From NCBI GenBank assembly GCA_024697655.1, contig JAILFI010000143.1:1-13890 (forward strand): a stretch of DNA of 13,890 nt, read 5' to 3'. Positions 13,143-13,890 of the stretch are shown here, in pieces. The translations under genes were made by a program, and so were the position numbers. The notes under the pieces were generated by a model. It was given only the letters and a program-made list of their open reading frames with translations. It was not told the DNA's origin and did no database searches. The first letter of the stretch is position 1, and every line of letters starts with the position of its first letter. Source of the DNA: Clostridiales bacterium. Its GTDB lineage: Bacteria; Bacillota_A; Clostridia; Peptostreptococcales; Anaerovoracaceae.

Positions 13143-13890
13143 GAGTAGCCACGATCCTTTCTATCAGTTCGTCTTTGTTAAAACCATATCTGTCCTGCAG
13201 CTGCGCGGTCGTTCCCTGTTCGATGAACGCATCGGGCCAGCTGACATGCAGGACCTGAATCGGGTGGTTACAGAGTCTGGCAGCGACCGTTTCGCCGAAA
13301 CCGCCTGCTGCGACGTTGTCCTCGAGGGTGACGATCAGACGGGTGCGGTCTGCCGATGCGAGCAATGCGTTTTCATCGAGCGGCTTGAGGATACGCGGAT
13401 CCACCAGACCGGTGCGGACGCCTTTGGCGCGCAGTCCTTCCGCGATCTGTGCGGCATTCTTCATCATATCGCCGGCAGCCCAGATCTCGCAGTCCGCGCC
13501 GACCGCCAGCACCTGTGCCCCTTCCGTCAGCGGGATATGCCGGAACGGCAGTTCCGGTGCCGCGCCGCGCGGATAACGGACGGCGCAGGGACCGCCCAGA
13601 GAGACGGCATACTGCAGCATCGCAGCCAGTTCCTCTCCGTCGCGGGGAGACAGGACCGTCATATGCGGCATGTGCGAAAGATAAGAAATATCAAACTGTC
13701 CGTGATGCGTTTCCCCGTCGCCGCCCACGTTGCCGGAGCGGTCGATCGCCAGGACGACAGGGAGTTCATTCAGGCAGACATCGATGAGGATCTGATCGTA
13801 AGCGCGCTGCAGGAATGTCGAATACACCGCAACAACGGGTTTCATTCCTGCTTTGGCAAGCCCTGCTGCAAAGGATACAGCGTACTGTTC
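13126..13890 (-). CDS. dxs: 1-deoxy-D-xylulose-5-phosphate synthase, C-terminal part (cut by window edge)
   Basis: The last 254 residues of DXS, the thiamine-diphosphate enzyme that condenses pyruvate and glyceraldehyde-3-phosphate at the entry to the MEP isoprenoid pathway. The frame is open to the window edge, and the true start lies outside. The visible part begins in the pyrimidine-binding domain at EQYAVSFAAGLA, whose Glu corresponds to the catalytic E370 of the E. coli enzyme. It continues with YSTFLQRAYDQ, AIDRSGNVGGDGETHHGQFD (substrate-phosphate and His region) and the C-terminal transketolase domain with RYPRG and TLEDNVAAGGFGE. No damage is seen. Its product supplies the DMAPP used by MiaA in the same window. 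It overlaps tlyA, indicating one operon. Confidence 0.97.
   Translation of the reverse strand, partial: EQYAVSFAAGLAKAGMKPVVAVYSTFLQRAYDQILIDVCLNELPVVLAIDRSGNVGGDGETHHGQFDISYLSHMPHMTVLSPRDGEELAAMLQYAVSLGGPCAVRYPRGAAPELPFRHIPLTEGAQVLAVGADCEIWAAGDMMKNAAQIAEGLRAKGVRTGLVDPRILKPLDENALLASADRTRLIVTLEDNVAAGGFGETVAARLCNHPIQVLHVSWPDAFIEQGTTAQLQDRYGFNKDELIERIVATLENKA

Overview
The window is a stretch of bacterial chromosome, about 55% GC by eye, with every recognisable gene on the minus strand. Gene content points to a Gram-positive Bacillota, probably class Clostridia. The signs are a MutL with the endonuclease motif of bacteria lacking MutH, LexA boxes of the Bacillus/Clostridium type (CGAAC-N4-GTTCG), a SpoIIM/DUF95 membrane protein, a YnbB-type 'aluminium resistance' PLP enzyme, a YneA-like LysM protein, and strong AGGAGG ribosome binding sites. 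Family or genus cannot be fixed from the sequence alone.

Layout in the direction of transcription (right to left): (1) the 3' part of dxs (cut by the window edge) overlapping tlyA, which starts at a TTG; (2) after a 112-base gap, a tight seven-gene run: class I aminotransferase, mutS, mutL, miaA, a XerS-like tyrosine recombinase, a SpoIIM-like membrane protein and a YnbB-type PLP enzyme. Most junctions are 2-17 bases or overlap, and only the last is longer (43 bases, with a perfect hairpin just before the ribosome binding site); (3) after an AT-rich promoter region, a VTT-domain (TVP38/DedA-like) membrane protein overlapping a Nit2/omega-amidase-like hydrolase; (4) a single small membrane-anchored LysM protein behind a promoter carrying three LexA boxes; (5) a 277-base non-coding left end with a convincing bidirectional terminator.

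Functionally the centre of the window is genome maintenance. MutS and MutL form the mismatch-repair pair, the recombinase probably resolves chromosome dimers, and the LysM protein looks like the SOS-induced cell-division inhibitor that delays septation while DNA is repaired. MiaA (tRNA i6A37), TlyA (rRNA 2'-O-methylation) and Dxs (isoprenoid precursor; MiaA uses the product DMAPP) link tRNA/rRNA modification and isoprenoid supply. The rest are metabolic or membrane genes.

I see no transposon, prophage, CRISPR array, tRNA or rRNA. Most of the window is conserved core chromosome. The most interesting signals are regulatory: the triple LexA-box promoter, two near-identical GTTGAA-N2-TTCAAC palindromes at the 3' ends of two transcription units, and the hairpin before the YnbB-type gene. 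A few departures from MutL consensus motifs are also worth a look. I did not find strong evidence for a previously undescribed system.
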